Assembly (NCBI GenBank): GCA_963825175.1
Contig: CAWGSA010000003.1
Location: forward strand, 288,465 to 352,464
Direction of reading: 5' to 3'
Source: DATFTF01 sp963825175
GTDB taxonomy: Bacteria > Acidobacteriota > Thermoanaerobaculia > UBA5066 > Gp7-AA6
Length of the DNA stretch: 64,000 nucleotides
Shown here one piece after another: positions 42,937 through 51,791 of this stretch. The position numbers and the translations under genes are program-made. The notes beneath the pieces are model-generated. The model was given only the letters and a program-made list of their open reading frames with translations. It did not search any database and had not been told where the DNA came from. Position 1 is the first letter of the stretch. Every line of letters starts with the position of its first letter.

Positions 42937-43422
42937 TTGAGACGTAGACGCAAAGGACTCAACATTTCCGCCGACGATGCCCGGCAGGCGCTCGCCATCC
43001 TGGTGTCGGAAGGGAAAATCGCGGCGCACGAGATCACGCGGGCGATCGAGCGGCGGCAGAAGCTGATTCGGGAGATCCGGGAGCGTTTGGAGCAGCTGGG
43101 TGCCGAGGGCGCTTCGTTCGCGATGAAGGCGGCCCGCAGGGCGCGGCCGGTCATCAGGCGTTCGGCCCGGAAGGCGGCGAAGGCCGGGCGCAAGGGAGCC
43201 AAGCGGGCCCTCTCGGCGGCGACGCGCGCCAAGTACCAGGCGCAGGGCCGCTACATGGCGGCGGTGCGGTCGCTTCCCAAGGCCGTGCGCAAGAAGATCC
43301 GGCAGGTCCGCGAGAAGTCGGGCGTCGACGCGGCGATCAAGGCGGCCATCGCGGCGGGGAAGAAATCCCCGCTCATGCGCCACATCCGCAACGGCACGAA
43401 GGCCGTCGCGAAGAGCCTTTAA
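42937..43422 (+). CDS. Small highly basic Ala/Lys/Arg-rich protein
   Basis: A 161-residue soluble protein. A folded-looking N-terminus (LNISADDARQALAILVSEGK, IAAHEITRAIERRQKLIREI) is followed by a strongly basic, Ala-rich C-terminal half (KAARRARPVIRRSARKAAKA, RALSAATRAKYQAQGRYMAA, LPKAVRKKIRQVREKSGVDA). This resembles histone H1-like or other nucleoid-associated tails; nucleic-acid binding is inferred from charge only. The TTG start has GGAGG five bases upstream; an in-frame TTG four codons earlier is less well placed. It is the first normal-composition gene after the RHS tip. Confidence 0.6.
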   Translation: MRRRRKGLNISADDARQALAILVSEGKIAAHEITRAIERRQKLIREIRERLEQLGAEGASFAMKAARRARPVIRRSARKAAKAGRKGAKRALSAATRAKYQAQGRYMAAVRSLPKAVRKKIRQVREKSGVDAAIKAAIAAGKKSPLMRHIRNGTKAVAKSL

Positions 43423-43618
43423 GCCGAGACAGCGGGGAGAGTCTCCTCTTCGGGTCACAAGTCCCATATTGTAGGGAGGCCGCCGATCGTCGCCGCCGCT
43501 TCCTCTTGGCGGTGGCGGCGGTCGCGACGCGCCCCTCGACGCTCGCCACCCGCCCCATGCGCCGGGCGCGGAAGATGTCGGCGAGGACGCCCTCCGGGGT
43601 CATCTCCCGTCTGGACAT
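43373..43618 (-). CDS. Possible small basic protein (weak)
   Basis: An 81-codon frame: MSRREMTPEGVLADIFRARR, then KRKRRRRS and a Cys-containing tail. Its 3' third overlaps the end of the convergent basic-protein gene, and no family is recognised. The reason to list it is its start context: GACACGACTATGTC matches 13 of 14 bases of the start of the divergent region-2-only sigma-like gene. Otherwise 43423-43797 holds no recognisable gene. Confidence 0.25.
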   Translation of the reverse strand: MSRREMTPEGVLADIFRARRMGRVASVEGRVATAATAKRKRRRRSAASLQYGTCDPKRRLSPLSRLKGSSRRPSCRCGCGA

Positions 43619-43797
43619 AGTCGTGTCAAAGAGGGGTTCCCGGCGCGGCCGACCACGGCGGACGCGATGCCGTTGGCCCGGGCCGCTGCCGCGGACGTCA
43701 GGAGCCCAGCCATGAAAACGACCACAACGAGGCTTTTTCGCGTCACCGCTCTCGAGAAGCTTAAACCCCGCCGGCGCAAAGCTTAAGATTGCGTTCA

Positions 43798-44778
43798 ATG
43801 CACGTTCCGTTCGCCGCTTACGTCGCCCGGCACGGGCTGCCCCTGGTTTTCGTCAACGTCCTCGGCGAGCAGCTCGGGCTTCCCATACCGGCCATGCCGA
43901 CCTTGATCGTGGCCGGCGCGCTGGCGGTGGAGCGCAACTTTCGAGCGTCGCAGGCTCTCCTGGTCGCGGTCGTGGCGTCCGTGATCGCGGACTCGATCTG
44001 GTTCCTGCTCGGCCGGCGCCACGGGTTCCGCGTCTTGAAGACGCTCTGCCGGATCTCCCTTTCGCCCGACTCGTGCGTGCGGCAGACGACCCTGCTGTTC
44101 GAGAAGTGGGGAATGCCGTCGCTGCTGGTGGCAAAGTTCGTTCCCGGCTTCTCCACCGTCGCCCCGCCAATGGCCGGGGCCGTGGGTGCCTCGTTTCTCA
44201 CCTTCGTGGTCTTCGACGGAGGCGGCGCTCTTCTGTGGGCCGGGGCGGGCATCGCCCTGGGGATGGCGTTTCACCGTGCCGTCGACCAGGTGCTCGGATT
44301 CCTGACGTCGATGGGAAGTTGGGCGCTCGTGGCGCTGGCCGGCGCGCTCGTCCTCTTCATGGCCTGGAAGTGGTGGCAGCGGCGTCGCTTCTATCAGGCC
44401 CTCCGTATGGCGCGCGTCTCCGTCGAGGACGTTCACCGACTTCTCGAATCGGAACAGAAGCCTCTCGTGCTCGACGTGCGCACCGACGCGGCGCGCCGGG
44501 CCGATCCCCGTCGGATTCCCGGAGCGCTGGCGATGACCTTCGATCAGATCGGCGCGCGCGTGGAGAGCCTTCCTCTCGACCGGGACATCATTCTTTACTG
44601 TACGTGACCCAACGAGGCATCGGCGGCCCGTGTGGCCCGCGCGCTGACCGATCGGGGGTTCACCCGAGTGAGACCTCTGGCGGGCGGCCTGGAGGCCTGG
44701 GTGCTGGCCGGGCTGCCGGTCGAGGCGGAGCGGGAGATGGCGGTGGTGTCGGAGGCCGAAGCGGGCCGGCGCTCGTGA
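43798..44778 (+). CDS. DedA-family membrane protein fused to rhodanese, candidate selenoprotein (UGA at codon 270)
   Basis: Residues 1-200 are a DedA/SNARE-associated domain: membrane helices, GEQLGLPIPAMPTLIVAGAL, KFVPGFSTVAPPMAGA. After a basic turn (WKWWQRRRFYQAL), residues about 205-315 form a rhodanese domain: VSVEDVHRLL, LVLDVRTD, RIPGALAMTFDQI, DIILYCT. An in-frame TGA (44605-44607) follows, and the frame continues without a break: PNEASAARVARALTDRGFTR, VRPLAGGLEAWVLAGLPVE. In relatives I recall the loop as YCTCPNEA, so UGA replaces the second Cys of a C-x-C pair, giving C-T-Sec. Total 326 residues if read through. The alternative is a nonsense mutation leaving DedA plus half a rhodanese domain. 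Confidence 0.7.
44623..44640 (+). promoter_or_regulatory. Candidate bacterial SECIS hairpin after the in-frame UGA
   Basis: GCGG-CC pairs with GG-(C)-CCGC, closing a five-base loop CGTGT; the C is bulged on the 3' side. The loop begins 22 bases after the UGA and has G as its second base, within the spacing and loop rules described for bacterial SECIS elements. The stem is short and the region is G/C-rich, so chance pairing is possible. Confidence 0.4.
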
Positions 44779-44828
44779 GATCCGCGCCGCTCTCCGGAGC
44801 CATCGGGTAGCCGGACGCGGGAGACTCG

Positions 44829-47800
44829 ATGGCCGCGCGCACTTCCTCTCCGCCGGAAGGCAAGACCGATGGCCTCGACTCGCCGGCGCGATGGACCCGG
44901 CGAGCGCTTCGCCGGAGAATCGCGGCCGGTTTCGCGCTGGCGGCCGCTGTCATGGTCGCCGTCGTGGCGTACTCGTACGGCAACGCCAACCGGCTCATTG
45001 CGGCGACTCGCCTGGAGACGCGCACTCACGAAACGATCATGGAGCTGTCCCTGCTGCGGGCGGCGGCCGACGACGCCGCGGCGGCGGAGCAGGGCTATGC
45101 GATCACGGGGGATGAGCGGTTCCGGACCCGTCATCAGAATGCCGCCGCCGCGATCTCCGAGGCGCTCACCCGGGTCGAGAATCTTCTTCGGGACAGCCCC
45201 GAGGAGCAGGCCCGGATACCGGCGCTCCGGCGGCTCCTGGCGGAGCACGGCGCGCTGGGGCAGAGTTCGGGCGCGCCACCGACGGGAGAGATCGGATCGA
45301 TCCTCGCGGCGATGACTGCGCGCGAGCGCTCCCTCCTCACCGGCCAAAGCCAGGCCGCGAACGCGCGCGCGCGATCCGCTCTCTGGCTGCTCACGCTGGG
45401 CGGAGCGCTCCAGTTCGGCCTTCTCTTCGCGGTGTATGTCTTCGCCAGCCGGGACATCGTCGACCGCGCCATGGCGGCGGAGCGCCAGCGGCAGCAGCTG
45501 GCCTTCACGTCGGCGATCACCGAGCACCTCGGCGAAGGCGTGTACGCGCTCGACGCGGAAGGGCGGCTGACGTTCGTCAATCCCAGCGCCGAACAGATGC
45601 TCGGCTGGCAGGAGAGTGAGTTGATCGGCCGCGATGTGCACGAGGCGATTCACTTCCAGCGCGCCGACGGCACGCGCATTCCTGCAGCCGACTGCCCGCT
45701 CTTGCGGGTGCTGCGATCGGGGGTCCCCTACAAGAACCACGACGACGTCTTCACCCGCCGGGACGGCTCGATCTTCCCTGTGGCGTACAGCTCGACTCCG
45801 ATCCACGAGGACGAGCAGGTGCGCGGAGCGGTGGTCGCCTTTCATGACATCAGCGAGCGCAAGCGATCGGAGGCGGAGCTGGCCGAGCGCGTTCACCTGG
45901 CGGCCTTCGCCGCGGAGATCGGGGGCGCCCTGACCCGCGCCGAGACCCTCTCGCATGCTCTGCGCCTGTGCGCCGAGGCCATGGTCCGGCACCTGGGCGC
46001 GGCGATGGCCTCGATCTGGAGGCTGGCCGAGAAGGATCAGGTGCTCGAGTTGGTGGGCAGCGCGTGGGCGGATCGCCCCCTGTTCGGACCGGAGGGCCGT
46101 GTGCCGGTGGGCGAGTTTCGGATCGGGGCCATCGCGCGCGACCGCCGTCCGGCCCTGCTCGATCTCACCGCGGATTCCGGGCGCGACGACGACAAGGATT
46201 GGGCCAGCCGCGAGGGCATGGTCGCCTTCGCCGGCTATCCCATGATTGTCGGAGACCGCGTCGTCGGCGTGCTGGCTCTGTTCGCGCGCCGGAGGCTGAC
46301 CGAGGTGGCCCTGGACGCGCTCGCCAGCGTGGCCGACGAGATCGCCCTGGGGATCGACCGCTCGCGGGCGGCCCAGGCGCTGGAGAAGAGCGAAGCCTCC
46401 ACCCGCGCGTTGCTCCATAACATGCTGACGGGCGTCGTGACGACCGACGAAAAGGGAGTCATCGAGACGGTCAATCCGGCGGCGGAGCGCATGTTCGGCT
46501 GGACCGCGGAAGAGCTGCTCGGCCGGCATCTGGCCGTCCTGATCCCTCTCCCCGCCTCGGAGGACGCGCGTTCGTTCCTGCGGGAGGCGAGGACCCGGTC
46601 GCTCGGCCGGGTCACCGAGTGGGAAGCCCGGCGCAAGAATGGAGAAGTGTTTCCCATGGAGCTCGCCCTTTCCGATTTCCAGACCCCGGATGGGCGTCGG
46701 CATTCGGCGGGGAGCGTCCGGGACATTTCCGAGCGCCGGGAGGTGGATCGCTTGAAGCGGGAGTTCGTGTCGACGGTCAGCCACGAGCTGCGAACTCCGC
46801 TGACGTCGATCCGAGGATCGCTCGGACTCCTCTCGGGCGGCGTGCTGGGGGAGCTGCCGGCCGAGGCGAAGGAGATCGTGTCGGTCGCCGAGCGCAACGT
46901 CATCCGGCTGGTCCGGCTGATCAACGACATCCTCGACCTCGAGCGGCTCGATACGGGGCGGCTGGAAATGCACTTCGAGGACGTGGCGATGGCCGATCTG
47001 CTGGGGCGCTCGCTCGAGGCGGTGCGGGCCTTCGCCGACCAGGGCGGGATCGCCGTTGTGATCGAGCCCACCGACTCCAGGGCCCACGCCGACGGCGACC
47101 GCGCCGTGCAGGTCCTCGTCAACCTGCTGTCCAACGCCATCAAGTTTTCTCCGCGGGGGGCGACGGTCGACGTCTCCGCGCGCGAGGCCGAGGGATGGAT
47201 CGAGGTGCGGGTGACCGACCGCGGACGAGGAATCCCCGTCGCTGTGCGGGAGATGGTCTTCGAGCGCTTCCGGCAGGTGGAGGCGTCCGACGCCCGGGAG
47301 AAAGGCGGCTCCGGCCTTGGTCTGGCGATCTGCAAGGCCATCGTCGAACAGCACGGCGGGGCCATCGGCGTCGAGAGCGAGGAAGGGAAGGGAAGCACGT
47401 TCTGGTTTCGCCTCCCGGCCGTCCGGCCACCCGCGGCGCAAGGCGACCCTTCTCAGACCCGCGGGGCGCCGGAAGCGCTGGTGGTCGAGGACGACGAGAC
47501 GCTTTCGCGGCTGCTCGTGCGGCAGCTCGGCGGCGTGGGGATCGCGGCCCGCGTGGCTCCATCGGGGACCGAGGCCGTCGCGCGCGCCCGGATACGCCGG
47601 CCCGATCTCCTGGTCCTCGACGTCGAGCTGCCGGGCGGCGACGGTTTCTTCGTCGTGAGGACGCTGCGCGAGGACCCCTCGCTGCGGACGGTCCCGCTCC
47701 TGGTCTATACCGCGCAGGACCTGACCGAGGCGGACCGTGAGCGGCTCACGCTCGGTCCAACCCGGTTTCTGACAAAATCGCGATCGAGCGACGAAAGCCT

Positions 47801-47858
47801 CCGCGCCGCGGCCCGTGAGCTCGTGGGAGGATCGCTCGCCGGCGGAGGGCCCGCGTGA
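44829..47858 (+). CDS. Hybrid sensor histidine kinase (CHASE3-PAS-GAF-PAS-HisKA-HATPase-receiver)
   Basis: A 1,009-residue inner-membrane kinase. Two membrane helices (about 31-51 and 185-206) flank a four-helix CHASE3-like periplasmic domain. Then come a PAS domain (220-345, ending VAFHDISERKR), a GAF domain (350-515), and a second PAS (525-635, ending VRDISERREV). The HisKA H-box is FVSTVSHELRTPLTSI near 650. The ATPase domain has NLLSNAIKFS, DRGRGIP and GSGLGLAICKAIV. A receiver with Asp in LVLDVELPGG follows at about 885-1005. The next two genes overlap it in series and supply a stand-alone receiver and an HPt, so a complete phosphorelay is encoded here. Confidence 0.92.
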   Translation: MAARTSSPPEGKTDGLDSPARWTRRALRRRIAAGFALAAAVMVAVVAYSYGNANRLIAATRLETRTHETIMELSLLRAAADDAAAAEQGYAITGDERFRTRHQNAAAAISEALTRVENLLRDSPEEQARIPALRRLLAEHGALGQSSGAPPTGEIGSILAAMTARERSLLTGQSQAANARARSALWLLTLGGALQFGLLFAVYVFASRDIVDRAMAAERQRQQLAFTSAITEHLGEGVYALDAEGRLTFVNPSAEQMLGWQESELIGRDVHEAIHFQRADGTRIPAADCPLLRVLRSGVPYKNHDDVFTRRDGSIFPVAYSSTPIHEDEQVRGAVVAFHDISERKRSEAELAERVHLAAFAAEIGGALTRAETLSHALRLCAEAMVRHLGAAMASIWRLAEKDQVLELVGSAWADRPLFGPEGRVPVGEFRIGAIARDRRPALLDLTADSGRDDDKDWASREGMVAFAGYPMIVGDRVVGVLALFARRRLTEVALDALASVADEIALGIDRSRAAQALEKSEASTRALLHNMLTGVVTTDEKGVIETVNPAAERMFGWTAEELLGRHLAVLIPLPASEDARSFLREARTRSLGRVTEWEARRKNGEVFPMELALSDFQTPDGRRHSAGSVRDISERREVDRLKREFVSTVSHELRTPLTSIRGSLGLLSGGVLGELPAEAKEIVSVAERNVIRLVRLINDILDLERLDTGRLEMHFEDVAMADLLGRSLEAVRAFADQGGIAVVIEPTDSRAHADGDRAVQVLVNLLSNAIKFSPRGATVDVSAREAEGWIEVRVTDRGRGIPVAVREMVFERFRQVEASDAREKGGSGLGLAICKAIVEQHGGAIGVESEEGKGSTFWFRLPAVRPPAAQGDPSQTRGAPEALVVEDDETLSRLLVRQLGGVGIAARVAPSGTEAVARARIRRPDLLVLDVELPGGDGFFVVRTLREDPSLRTVPLLVYTAQDLTEADRERLTLGPTRFLTKSRSSDESLRAAARELVGGSLAGGGPA

Positions 47859-48220
47859 AAGTCCTGATCATCGACGACGAGGAGGACATCCGACGCATCG
47901 GACGGCTGGCGCTGGCGCGCGTCGGCGGCATGGACGTGGTGGAAGCGTCCAACGGGGCGGAAGGTCTCCAGCGCGCGGCGGAGGAGCTTCCCGACGTGGT
48001 CCTGCTGGACATGATGATGCCCGGAATGGACGGAGCCACGACTCTTCGTAAGCTGCGTGAGACGGCGGCGACCGCTTCGATTCCGGTCGTGTTTCTCACG
48101 GCCAAGGCCCAGCCGACCGAGGTCGCGAAGTGGAAGGAGATGGGCGCTCTCGGCGTCCTGACCAAGCCCTTTGACCCGATGACGCTGGCCGAGCGTCTGC
48201 GGGCCTTCCTGCCGGGTTGA
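47855..48220 (+). CDS. Single-domain response regulator (CheY-like)
   Basis: A 121-residue receiver domain without output module. The acidic pocket is IIDDEED, the phospho-acceptor Asp is in VVLLDMMMPGMDG, and the conserved Thr/Lys are FLTAK and TKPFDP. The GTG start overlaps the kinase stop (GTGA). The length equals one receiver domain. It probably shuttles phosphate between the hybrid kinase and the HPt protein encoded next. Confidence 0.92.
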   Translation: MKVLIIDDEEDIRRIGRLALARVGGMDVVEASNGAEGLQRAAEELPDVVLLDMMMPGMDGATTLRKLRETAATASIPVVFLTAKAQPTEVAKWKEMGALGVLTKPFDPMTLAERLRAFLPG

Positions 48221-48591
48221 CCCCGGAACCCATGGACGATGTCCAAGAGGCTCTCGACAAGTTCCGGGACGAGTTCCTGCGGAGCTCCCGCGAGCGCCTC
48301 GACGCGATGGCGGCCCTCCTCGATAGGGTGCGCCAGGATCCTTCCACGCCGGATCTGCTGGAGGGCCTGGCCAGACACTTCCACGGCCTGGCGGGCTCGG
48401 GCGGTATCTACGGGTTCGAGCGCGTGTCCCGGCTGGCCGGAGAAGGGGAGCTCGATTGCCAGGGCGTTCTCGACGGGAAGGGAACCGCCACCAGCGGGCA
48501 GATGGATCGCTGGCGCGGCCTGATCGAGGACATCCGTCTCTCGCTCGCCGCAGGCGAGCCGCCGACCGATTCTCCCAATCGCGCCCGATAG
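48217..48591 (+). CDS. HPt phosphotransfer protein
   Basis: A 124-residue helical protein with the HPt signature ARHFHGLAGSGGIYGF around residues 52-67, in which the second His is the expected phospho-acceptor. The TTG start overlaps the receiver gene stop (TTGA); an ATG five codons on (MDDVQEALDKF) is possible. It completes the kinase-receiver-HPt operon. No DNA-binding output regulator is visible nearby. Confidence 0.85.
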   Translation: MTPEPMDDVQEALDKFRDEFLRSSRERLDAMAALLDRVRQDPSTPDLLEGLARHFHGLAGSGGIYGFERVSRLAGEGELDCQGVLDGKGTATSGQMDRWRGLIEDIRLSLAAGEPPTDSPNRAR

Positions 48592-48686
48592 CCTCCGATC
48601 AGCGCGGCGAGGATGAGGAGCGCGACTCCCAGAACCGGGGTGGCACGGCCGATGGAAGTGTTCCCGGCCGAAACGATCCGTCCCAC
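48408..48686 (-). CDS. Possible small membrane protein overlapping the HPt gene
   Basis: A GTG preceded by AAAGGAGG at ideal spacing opens GRIVSAGNTSIGRATPVLGV, ALLILAALIGGYRARLGESV: one clear membrane helix with a positive inside end. The frame then continues 60 codons antisense to HPt without obvious character, which is the main argument against it. It follows the FecR-like gene by 41 bp on the same strand, so it may be its third operon member. The true product may be shorter than the open frame suggests. Confidence 0.35.
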   Translation of the reverse strand: MGRIVSAGNTSIGRATPVLGVALLILAALIGGYRARLGESVGGSPAASERRMSSIRPRQRSICPLVAVPFPSRTPWQSSSPSPASRDTRSNP

Positions 48687-48727
48687 GCGGCCTCCTTTCC
48701 GAGAAGGACGGCCGGCGCGGAGAGGCG

Positions 48728-49735
48728 TTAGCCGAACACGGTGTGAGTCAGGCGAGCCCAGAACGCCCGCCACGGAGTGAGCCTCCGCGGCAGGAGCGGC
48801 GTTCCCATCTCGAAGCGCCACAGCTCGAGCATCTCGGGATCCAGGGCCAGGGCACCGGCTCGGTCCACGCCGGGAGGCGGCGGCGACAAACGAGCCAGGG
48901 TCTCGTACACGCGGACCCGTTCGTCCCCCTTCGTGCGTGCCAGGAGGTGCCAGAGTGAAAGCGCGTCGGCCGGACGGGCCATTCCGAGGATCCGAGCCAG
49001 GGCCGAAGGGTCCGCGGCGAGGTCGAACCGCTCGAGAGCGAGGACGAGCTCGCCGGGGGCATTTTCGATCCATGGCGTTCCCGGCCCCTTCCCCGGCCGC
49101 GTCGCGTCCACGTAGCCGGCCGGAACGATCGCCTCGAGGCCGCCCCATCCCAACTCGACCCAGCCCCGGCTCACGGAGATGCGGGCCGAGCCGTCGGCGT
49201 CGACCGACAACGCGTACTCGCAGCCCAGATCGACCGCCGTGGCCGAAGGTGTTTCGACGGAGAAGAGCCGCGGGGGAGCGGAGATCGTCGCGACGATCTT
49301 TCCGCGCGCGAGCGCCAGCCGCTGATCGAGCCAGGATGCGGCGACCAGCCGGAGTCGGGATCCCGGCTCGACGTCGAAGCGGCCGAGGCCTCTGATCTCC
49401 ACGCGGGCCCTGGAAGCGGCGTCTGTCTCCAGCCATTGCCCGACCCCGAGGCGGCCGGCCTGGTGAAGACTGTGCTGGGCCACGGAGGGGCTGCCCGCCA
49501 GGCGCGCGACGCGCCAATCGCGCGCCGGGGACACCCTTGCGTACAGGAGAGCGCCGAGCGCCGCGGCAATCACGGCCGCCGCGAGCAGGACGGCCGGCGG
49601 GATGATCCTTCGGCCCGGGCGCCTCGGCACGACGGGAGGACGTCCCCGATGCCGAAACGCGCGCAGCAGTTCTTCCAGCCGCTCGACGTCGGCCTCGGGC
49701 GGCCCGCTGGCGTCCCACAGATAGCGATCGTTCAT
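48728..49735 (-). CDS. FecR-like transmembrane anti-sigma factor
   Basis: A 335-residue protein. The cytoplasmic N-terminus (ADVERLEELLRAFRHRG) is followed by a single membrane helix (IIPPAVLLAAAVIAAALGALLY, about 58-80). The periplasmic FecR domain (about 95-250) has WLETDAASRARVEIRGLGRF, RLRLVAASWLDQRLALARGK, VETPSATAVDLGCEYALSVD. The start overlaps the stop of the preceding sigma gene (ATGA). No classical zinc finger is present. Its C-terminal 90 residues are helical and unassigned. Confidence 0.82.
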   Translation of the reverse strand: MNDRYLWDASGPPEADVERLEELLRAFRHRGRPPVVPRRPGRRIIPPAVLLAAAVIAAALGALLYARVSPARDWRVARLAGSPSVAQHSLHQAGRLGVGQWLETDAASRARVEIRGLGRFDVEPGSRLRLVAASWLDQRLALARGKIVATISAPPRLFSVETPSATAVDLGCEYALSVDADGSARISVSRGWVELGWGGLEAIVPAGYVDATRPGKGPGTPWIENAPGELVLALERFDLAADPSALARILGMARPADALSLWHLLARTKGDERVRVYETLARLSPPPPGVDRAGALALDPEMLELWRFEMGTPLLPRRLTPWRAFWARLTHTVFG

Positions 49736-50262
49736 GACGATCGCCGGCTCAGCATCTCTCGAAGCATCGTCATTCCCCGATGCAGGTTCACCCGGACCGA
49801 GCCCGGCGTCAAACCGGTCCGCCGGGCGATCTCCGGGCCGGTCATCCCTTCCACAAGGCGCAGGACGAGCGTCTCCCGATACGCCTCGGGCAGAGTCCGG
49901 ATCAGGCCGAGGATCGCGGCCGCCTCTCCCGACGCCGGTGCCACGGCCGCCAGTTCCTCCGGAAGCTCCTCGGTCTCCTGGGCGCGGCGATGAAAGTCGT
50001 TGGCGCGGTTGCGGGCGATCGACGCGAGCCACCCGCCGAAGGCAACGGGGTCTCGCAGGGAGCGCAGTTTGCTGTAGACGCGCAGAAAGACGTCTTGAAC
50101 CAGGTCCTCGACTTCTTCCCTCGGAAGACGCGCGAGCAGAATTCCATGCACCATCCCCGCGTACCTCTCATAGAGCCGCTCGAAGGCCGCCCGGTCTCCG
50201 CCTCTGGCAGCCTCCACGAGGCCGGCATCCTCGTCGGATCGGACTTCCGGCGTCGCCGTCAT
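49732..50262 (-). CDS. ECF RNA polymerase sigma factor
   Basis: A 176-residue factor with region 2 (EEVEDLVQDVFLRVYSKLRS, FGGWLASIARNRANDFHRRA) and region 4 (LPEAYRETLVLRLVEGMTGP, EIARRTGLTPGSVRVNLHRG). It forms a coupled pair with the FecR-like gene. The ATG of MTATPEVR is used; a GTG 16 codons upstream behind GGGAGGGAG is possible. No TonB-dependent receptor is nearby, so the signal differs from classical FecIR iron uptake. Confidence 0.92.
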   Translation of the reverse strand: MTATPEVRSDEDAGLVEAARGGDRAAFERLYERYAGMVHGILLARLPREEVEDLVQDVFLRVYSKLRSLRDPVAFGGWLASIARNRANDFHRRAQETEELPEELAAVAPASGEAAAILGLIRTLPEAYRETLVLRLVEGMTGPEIARRTGLTPGSVRVNLHRGMTMLREMLSRRSS

Positions 50263-50528
50263 CGCGCGAACCTGTCCGAACGACCAGGGTCCGTCAAGCG
50301 CTCCTTCCACAGGTCTCGATCTCCCTCCCCGTCAGGGACGCGTTGGGGGGCGCCGGTGTTAGCGCGATGTGTCTCCTCTTAGAAGTCGATGAAATGCAGA
50401 GACAGCAAGGCGGCAGCCCGTACGATGCTCGCACCGGTCCGGGGTTGTCTCGACTCTCCTGGCGGTGGGCGGTCAAGAAGAGGAGAGCGGGGAGTCCTCC
50501 GGAGCCGGATTTTCGAGAGGAGGACTGT

Positions 50529-51737
50529 ATGGGTGCCCGTGTTGGCTTTCCAGTCAGGGGGCGGTTGGTCTGGGGGACGGTGATCGCTGCTCTGATCCTG
50601 GCGTCCGCGTGCAGCGAGGATCGGACCCGGTCGCAGTCGCCGACTGCTCCTTCCATGTCGTCTTCGCGGGTCTCGGGGACTCTCGTCCGGCCGGCGTCGG
50701 GGCCGGGCACGGCCGAAGAGCCGCTGGCGGGCGTGACGGTGACGCTCTCGCCGGGCGGCCGCACCACGCGAACCGATCGTGCCGGCGGCTTCACGTTCGA
50801 AGGCGTGCCGCCGGGAGCGGTCACGCTCCAGTTCGAGGGGACCGGCGTCCATGCGTCGACGGCGCTCTCGGTCGCCGCCGGCACCGCGCTGCGCGTCCGC
50901 GTCGAGGCGGAGCGCAACACCGCGACCCTGCAGCCCCGCAGCGACGGCCAGGGACAGATCGAGGGAGTTGTGCTGTCCGTCGACGCAGTGGGCGGCACGT
51001 TGAGTGTGTCCGACGAACGGCTGGGAATGGTCACGGTCAAGACCGACTCCCACACGATCGTGCGCCGCGGGGGCACGCCGGTCCATCTGGCCGATATCGC
51101 CATGGGCACCCGCGTCCACGTCAAGGCGGTCAAGCAGAGCGATGGAAGCCTCCTGGCCACGGAAATCGCGGTGCAGGATGTCGGGGACCGGGGCCGTGAA
51201 GCGCACGGCACGATTGCCTCGATCGACCCGGCGAGCCTGTCATTCATGCTGCAGCCGGGCAACGTGAAGGTCACGACCGACGCTTCCACGGTGTTTCACG
51301 ACGAGAGGCGGATGATCACTTTCGCTGATCTGACGGTTGGTGAGAGGGTGGAAGTTCAGGGCGCGGCGCAGACGGACGGGTCGATTCTCGCGCGCCGGGT
51401 CGACGTCGAGGAGGACGCGCACGCGCCTACGGCCACCCCGACGCCCGGAGGGCCCACCGCGACGCCCGGAACCCCGAGCCCGACACGGACGCCGAAGCCG
51501 AAGGAAACCGAAGCCCGCGGCTCGATCCAGGGCCTCGACGCGACGGGCCACACCTTCATGCTCATGACCTCTTCGGGAATGGTGACGGTCGCCACCGACG
51601 CCTCCACGAAGTTCGAAGGGGACCACGATTCGTCGGGAGGATTTGCCGACCTGAAGCTCGGTGAGCGGGTCGAGGTCGAAGGGGTCCTTCAGATGGACGG
51701 CTCCATCCTGGCCCGTGAGGTCAAAGCCGAAGACTGA
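50529..51737 (+). CDS. Lipoprotein with carboxypeptidase-regulatory-like and three DUF5666 domains
   Basis: A 402-residue exported protein. A lipobox-like LILASAC (Cys about residue 28) suggests lipid anchoring. A CarboxypepD_reg-like beta domain (50-130, VTVTLSPGGRTTRTDRAGGF, FEGVPPG) is followed by DUF5666 repeats, each beginning G.I..ID..G.T... and ending GERVEVEG..Q.DGSILAREV. A low-complexity Thr/Pro linker separates the second and third repeats. GAGGAGGACTGT precedes the ATG. It is divergent from the sigma/FecR-like pair; control by that sigma factor is possible but not shown. Confidence 0.78.
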   Translation: MGARVGFPVRGRLVWGTVIAALILASACSEDRTRSQSPTAPSMSSSRVSGTLVRPASGPGTAEEPLAGVTVTLSPGGRTTRTDRAGGFTFEGVPPGAVTLQFEGTGVHASTALSVAAGTALRVRVEAERNTATLQPRSDGQGQIEGVVLSVDAVGGTLSVSDERLGMVTVKTDSHTIVRRGGTPVHLADIAMGTRVHVKAVKQSDGSLLATEIAVQDVGDRGREAHGTIASIDPASLSFMLQPGNVKVTTDASTVFHDERRMITFADLTVGERVEVQGAAQTDGSILARRVDVEEDAHAPTATPTPGGPTATPGTPSPTRTPKPKETEARGSIQGLDATGHTFMLMTSSGMVTVATDASTKFEGDHDSSGGFADLKLGERVEVEGVLQMDGSILAREVKAED

Positions 51738-51791
51738 TTCGACTCCCTTCCGCGCGGTCAGCCTGTCCCGGCTTCTCGAGCCGGGATGGGC

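Noticed and set aside
43790..44607. Treating the DedA gene as ending at the first TGA
   Set aside because: The rhodanese domain continues in the same frame for 57 codons with conserved features, so a truncated gene is the poorer explanation.
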